NCBI RefSeq assembly: GCF_021130785.1
Contig: NW_025777950.1
Coordinates: 62,001 to 126,000 of the forward strand
Length of the DNA stretch: 64,000 nt
Origin: Homalodisca vitripennis
Taxonomy: Eukaryota > Arthropoda > Insecta > Hemiptera > Cicadellidae
Direction: 5' to 3'
Positions 58,767 through 64,000 of the stretch are shown piece by piece. The notes beneath the pieces are model-generated. The model was not told the DNA's origin. It saw nothing but the letters and a program-made list of their open reading frames with translations, and searched no databases. Position 1 is the stretch's first letter. Each line of letters begins with the position of its first letter. The position numbers were made by a program, and so were the translations under genes.

Positions 58767-58857
58767 AGGACACTCTCCAGAACTCCACTGTACTTGTACT
58801 TCTGCTCACGTAGTACGACTCTTTCTGCTCCAGCGACTGTCTGCTGATTAACCCCCT
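58767..58857 (+). repeat. Short dispersed repeat, copy 2
   Basis: Partner of 48343-48437; the best-kept part is gactgtctgctgattaaccc. Confidence 0.6.
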
Positions 58858-59798
58858 CTATCCCTTTGTGCGACAACCCGACAGAAGGAAAACTAATTAG
58901 TAAGACTAAGAAGAAAAATATTTGTTTTTTAATGAACTCAAAGTATATAATGGTGTATAAGAAACGGTTTTTGTAATACCAATGAGATGAAAACTTTAAT
59001 AAATACAGAACTGTTGTTAGTTTACAACTACGCTCGTGTTGTTAATTACTTCACAAATAAATATTCGGAACAAAAGAAATGTTATTTATAACTTTTCACT
59101 TCTTGTTACATTGATGCAAGTTTATTCTTTTATATTTCAATATGAACTGAAGGGTTTTGCAAACAAAACAAATTGTAAAGTAAACTTTAACTGATGCAGT
59201 AGCTAAAATGGGGTCTTTTTTATATTTCACTGAATGGCACCAAAGTATAAAATATATTATTTATGCTTGAAAGTTTTTTCCAGACATTTCCTATCGTTTA
59301 TTATTTTTTTTAATTAGTAAAATTAAAGTCAAAAACAAACTTCAAACTAAATACTGAGTGCTTAATATTCCTATATACATTTTTTGTATATTAAATACTT
59401 TTAATTTCCTTTTCGTTATACAAATTTTATATATATATATATATATAATATATAAATATACCAAATACCCAAAAAATACCTGTATATATATACACACCGG
59501 GTTACAGTCGTAATCATATGTGACAAAAAACTGATCTACTAATGAAAACACCTAACAATCATTACAATAAACTTACCACTATATTCAACTGCTGAAATGA
59601 CTATTTTTAATCCATTCCGCCCACACATCATATTACTGAATCTCACACTCTCTTAGACCTCATTACAGTTACAGAGCTACAGACTTTTTTTACAAAGGGA
59701 AACTTTCGATTCCTGCAGTTTCATAACACGACCTTATTTTCTCTGCACTCTCCAACAATATACCCAAGCCTGTTGAAAGGTTATAAAAATACATACAC

Positions 59799-59860
<62 letters not shown>

Positions 59861-60079
59861 CGTGTGAGCGATAAAGCCCTTATAGAATACGTTATTCAGG
59901 TGCCATGACATTCAATAGAAATCCAGCAGGACGTTAAATAAATGGTTATCTCTTTAAATGCACTAATTCTGGCCGTGTTTTACAAGCAAATTCCAATAGT
60001 AACAATAGGAGTAAATAAACAGCACTCAGGGCTTTGCCTCACTCACGATAGTTTTAATTTAATGAATCAACAGCACTCA
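58858..60079. other. Intergenic stretch, no gene seen
   Basis: AT-rich with (AT)n tracts at about 59429-59456 and 59799-59858. The open frames crossing these tracts code only for Ile-Tyr runs. Confidence 0.45.
59799..59858. repeat. (AT)n microsatellite
   Basis: AT alternation with one phase change (attat) near 59823. Confidence 0.95.
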
Positions 60080-61620
60080 ATGTACTTACTAGGCTCGAAG
60101 GTCTAGTGATGCAATGGCCACAAATCAGTATCGCCGGATCCGCAAACAGAGTCAAACAGAGAAGTCCTACATTGAGATAACAACACAATATTTGCCGAAA
60201 GAAAGCTGTTCTTTGGCGTAATGTGAAAAAGTTTAACTTTGGTAAGGAGCCCTCTCCGGTCTCTGCCCAAGTTCTTTTTAGTGTTTTAAAATGTACGTAG
60301 TTTATAGTTATTTTATCTAATGTTCTTAAGCAAAAATGTAATGACTATGCAAAATTACATAAATTAAATTCACAGTCAGTCCCTCACGGAGCATGCACAT
60401 TTCCAGTGTCAATTCGGGGCTTAGATATCTTGCAGACTCTTAGTCGCATCAGCAATAATGCAACTGGATTTGATAATATATCTATCCTGCTGATGAAAAA
60501 TCTCTTTTTACCTATTATTATGTCAGTTACATTACTTTTTAATGGATCCTTATGAACTGGTATTTTACCAAAACAATGGAAGCTTGCCTAAATCCGTCTC
60601 TTAAAACAAGGTTCCATCATCTGCTTTTCCACAAGACTACAGACACCTTACGATCCTGCATGCATTGTCGTAGGGTCTTAAACAAATAGTGCATTGCCAA
60701 ATATTTCGTATTTTTTTAGTTAGGATATTCTCATCACTCATCAATCTGAATTTGCATAGTACCACAGTACTGCAACTGCGTTACTACGAATAACATCAGA
60801 TGACATCCGGCTTGCCATGAATCAGCGACAATGCACTGTTCTAGTCTTGTTTGAATTCTCTAAGGCCTTTGACTCTGTCAATAACTCTATTGATTTAAAA
60901 ATCCAAATTCGTGGGATTTTATGCTGAGATTTTTTCGTGTATGGGATCTTATCCTGATCGGGAGGCAGCAGTGCGTTGTGGTTGATAACAACAAATCTCA
61001 CTAGAAAACTGTCATATGTGGAGTAACTCAAGGGCTTATTCTTGGCCCCTTACTGTTTTAACTGTACATCAATGGTATACGTACAGTACTGACTTACCAA
61101 AATTTATCGCTTATGCTCACGATCTTCAGATATACGCTCACTGCAACGTAAGTGACATTAATTGCATAATTTGAAATGTTAACTTGGATATTCAAGAGAT
61201 AGTACATCGTATTGAACGCACGGACTAAAACCTAAAACAGAAAAAAACTTCATAATAAATGGGCATTCAAGGTTTTTAATACTATTAACTCAAAGAACGT
61301 AGAATAAATATCAGTGAATGAAGCCATCTTACAAAACTGCAGTAGTGTGAGGAGCTTGGGATTGAACATTACTAACACAGTGGACTGGACTAAATATGTA
61401 CTTCTAAAAGGTATTTGCGTCAGTCTATACACTTAAGAAAATGCTTAAATTTTTGCAAAATCATATAAAGCTCGTTCTTTTTGTGTCACTTGTTATCCAA
61501 AATTCCGCTACTGCTGTACCGACCTTAATGACATGACTCGATATGAGTCTTTTTTATCAATATATTGCAGAAGATACAAAGTTATTCTTTGCGTTTCTTC
61601 ATCAATTTAAGGCGGGGTGA
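60080..61620 (+). mobile_element. Old non-LTR retrotransposon remnant (reverse transcriptase)
   Basis: Plus-strand pieces in different frames carry RT motifs in order: NNATGFDNISILLMKNLFLP and TGILPKQWKLA (about 60455-60590), VLVLFEFSKAFDSVNNSIDL (about 60840-60896; domain A aspartate kept), GLILGPLLF-like words near 61035, and FIAYAHDLQIYAH (about 61105), where the catalytic YADD has become YAHD. Thumb-like words (SSVRSLGLNITNTVDWTKYV) follow at about 61345. Stops and shifts are numerous. No tail or ORF1 was found, and the borders are approximate. Confidence 0.65.
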
Positions 61621-64000
61621 ACATATTTCACTTTATTATGTAAAACATGAAATGTTAAAGTTGTATTTTATGAGTAATCTTTTTTAATTTAGATTTTACT
61701 TTTTCCATTAAAAAAAATAATTACTATGATATTTTCTTAATTATTCTGTTTAGTGTCGATTATTTTTATAGTTAAAAATAGATTTTTATTTGTATTTATT
61801 GACACAGTTGAAAGTGTAAGAAAGGACCTAATGGTTCTAAATTTACGTGTCATAATAAAGAGTTAAACCAATCAGTCCATCGAAGTAACTGTTAAATATG
61901 GATGCAAGCATCCGCTTGTTGGACCATCGATATCGTTAATTTTTAAGTACATTCTTTGCTAACGGGACTCTCACCTTTTTAGTAGACAAAATATATACTT
62001 TTTATTCAATGTTCAATATGTTCTACATGGTAATATTTTCTTTTAAATAGTACTATGACTTTTCTTAACAATAACATTTATGAGTTATCCTTTCATACGA
62101 GGTCAGACAAACAATGTGAGTTTAACCTAATAGAGATATTTACCATTATTATCTACTTGTTTGTTTGCGCTATAACCAACATTTTTCTTCCAACAAATAG
62201 ATTCAAAGAGATTGTGCTGTAATTGTTCTACCTTTATGTTGATATTTGACCATTATTGGTTATGCAGATAATGTAAAATTTTGGTATCTTTGTTCTACAA
62301 ACACTTGTGCTGGAGGAATTTCTTTATAATGTATCCTTCATGATATTTGTATTTGATAATTAGGGGATGGACGAAAAAGAGTCATATTTTAAGCAAAATT
62401 GTAAGTTCAATTATTTTGTCCTACACAGGACAGGTGATCTACCATGAGCTATATTTACCAATTAATTTAACAAGGCAATTTAAGTTTGCAAAATTTTGTT
62501 TATTTAATAATGAATCCATTGCACACAAATACAAAATATATACACATTAAAAATATGTTCCACATAGCATTAAAAAAAATCGAAATACCAATTAACGTTT
62601 TGTAAAAACAATGTAATTATATGTTTAACTTTTTTCAGCTTTTAGGATTTACATTATTATGCATAAATAGGCTGTACTGTATAATCTTCTAAAATATATG
62701 AAAATTGGAAGTAAGTTATAGCGTGCTAATTGGACATATCAAATATATATCCAATCAATACAGTGGACTATTAAAATTGTTCTAAAATATAAAATTACAC
62801 TTAATGTATTACAGTATTGTTGTTGATTTTGGAAAATAATAAAATAAATTACGGATAATCGTATCTGTTGAAATTACAAAACACAAGAATATATATATAT
62901 AATTTTTTTTGAACTAAACTCGTTATAAAAAAATGTATTATGTATAATTTTTAAATTATATAAATAAATTAGGTTTTTATTTTATTTCATATGAAATCAT
63001 TGTAGTAATATTATTTTGGTTTGATTTAGTTACTCCATTCGTTAGCTATTACTATAAGTATAAAGCATTTTTTGATAACCAAACAATTTTAAAATCATAT
63101 CGACTGCATGTATGTGTTTTAATTAAATATAATTGAAGAGCCTTCAGTTATATACTGAGATTTTGTTCGGAGGCCATCCTACTCTGCACGAAGACTCGCC
63201 CGATAAATTTGTGACATCTCACATGTCAGTTCAGTCACTGTCAAAATTCTGCTCACGATGAAATAAGACATATTTTAGATATCTCTCTTGCCATTTCCCC
63301 ACTCTTTCAAACGTTAGGAACTGCAACGTGATTCATGTTGTCAAATTATTTCTATGTCTGAAATGCAAATGTAAACTGACGCAATATAAAACTGTATTTT
63401 TAACAGAATAATATAACTTAGGACTGCGGCAGTTAATAATATATCTAAATTTAAAACAATGGTGACGCAAGTCTATTTCGTGCGTTACATACGTACAAGG
63501 GTAAATGCATGCCAGAGTTCGATCCAATGTGGGTGAGGGGGCTTGCTCCATAGCGAACAACATCCTGCTCAGGAAAGCAACTCCCAACTGACCGAGGTTT
63601 ACCTTTTCAATTTCAGTATTTTGGTGGTAGAAGTGGAGTTTACTACATAGTTTTTAACTTTAAATATATCAATATGGAGGAGCCATAACCTGAGATATTA
63701 TAATCAATAAATTTATAGTAACATGTACTTGTTTACCTTCTATACAAAAGCAGACACCAACCTAAACCACTTCCGTCCACAAATCATGTACGTACATAAA
63801 TCAAGACTGCATTTTCCAGTGACGTATAACTATTTAATTTTAGGTAGTAAAATATTTTTTTGATTTAACAGAGAAAAAAAGTATATACAAAAAATTGAAA
63901 AGGACCATATAAAAGAGTACCATGCTCCCGAAAATTTTAAATCAATAACCTAAGACAACTGAACCACAGTTTTTAAAACGTCTTTTACTTACAGGTTAGC
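61621..64000. other. Intergenic stretch, no gene seen
   Basis: Very AT-rich. The last GC-richer piece (63480-63600) holds a minus-strand open frame (63333-63587, MGVAFLSRMLFAMEQAPSPT ...) without a recognisable family. The plus frame 62347-62550 has no motif. Confidence 0.4.

Noticed and set aside
58157..59911. Minus-strand frames rich in Ile-Tyr
   Set aside because: Translations of (AT)n microsatellites.

Overview
The window is an AT-rich (roughly 70% A+T by eye) animal nuclear sequence. Its mix of decayed non-LTR retrotransposons, tRNA-derived SINEs, long (AT)n microsatellites and a Polinton/adintovirus-like element points to an insect, and I lean to Hemiptera from the general look of the repeats; that lean is inference only. 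No intact host gene is visible, only one possible short host exon at 56127-56280.

Region 1 (about 1-10.7 kb) is a compact integrated virus-like element of the Polinton/Maverick-adintovirus type, cut by the left window edge. In order it holds a DUF8207-like gene (minus), an ACGTG minisatellite, a packaging-type ATPase (minus), a structural-protein-like gene (plus), a partial and a fuller BRO-family gene (plus), two tandem zinc-finger genes (minus), a retroviral-type integrase with an N-terminal zinc ribbon (minus), a protein-primed type family B DNA polymerase (minus), a 0.68 kb divergent intergenic region with foldbacks, a small lysine-rich gene (plus) and two small unknown genes (minus). Polymerase and integrase would replicate and insert the element. 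The ATPase and the structural-like protein would serve packaging and the particle. BRO and zinc-finger proteins are accessory DNA-binding candidates. Most of the large genes are broken by frameshifts, many at homopolymer runs, so this reads as a decaying copy or as one with assembly indels. Eight genes share a T-rich element ending in TATTTAAATGGAG, or a variant of it, at the start codon, as if one late-type promoter drives them.

Region 2 (about 11-35 kb) is non-genic. It holds two direct copies of one 3.48 kb segment (10997-14474 and 23367-26844), a 180-bp-period tandem repeat at the end of the first copy, two 3' ends of non-LTR retrotransposons (about 16.25-17.04 kb and 19.28-20.25 kb), a tRNA-derived SINE just upstream of the second, and several microsatellites.

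Region 3 (about 35-44.5 kb) starts with a tRNA-like unit held between inverted repeats (35035-35140). A nearly full-length minus-strand non-LTR retrotransposon follows (about 37490-42050): intact ORF1 with PHD finger, coiled coil and baculovirus-FP-like domain, and broken ORF2 with endonuclease and reverse transcriptase. A plus-strand fragment of an R1-like element with CCHC knuckles is at about 43.68-44.40 kb.

Region 4 (44.5-64 kb) is mostly unannotatable intergenic sequence. It carries a small ORF1 fragment (51645-51732), old copies of dispersed repeats (46.13-46.74, 48.34, 56.94 and 58.77 kb), microsatellites and an old reverse-transcriptase remnant (about 60.08-61.62 kb).
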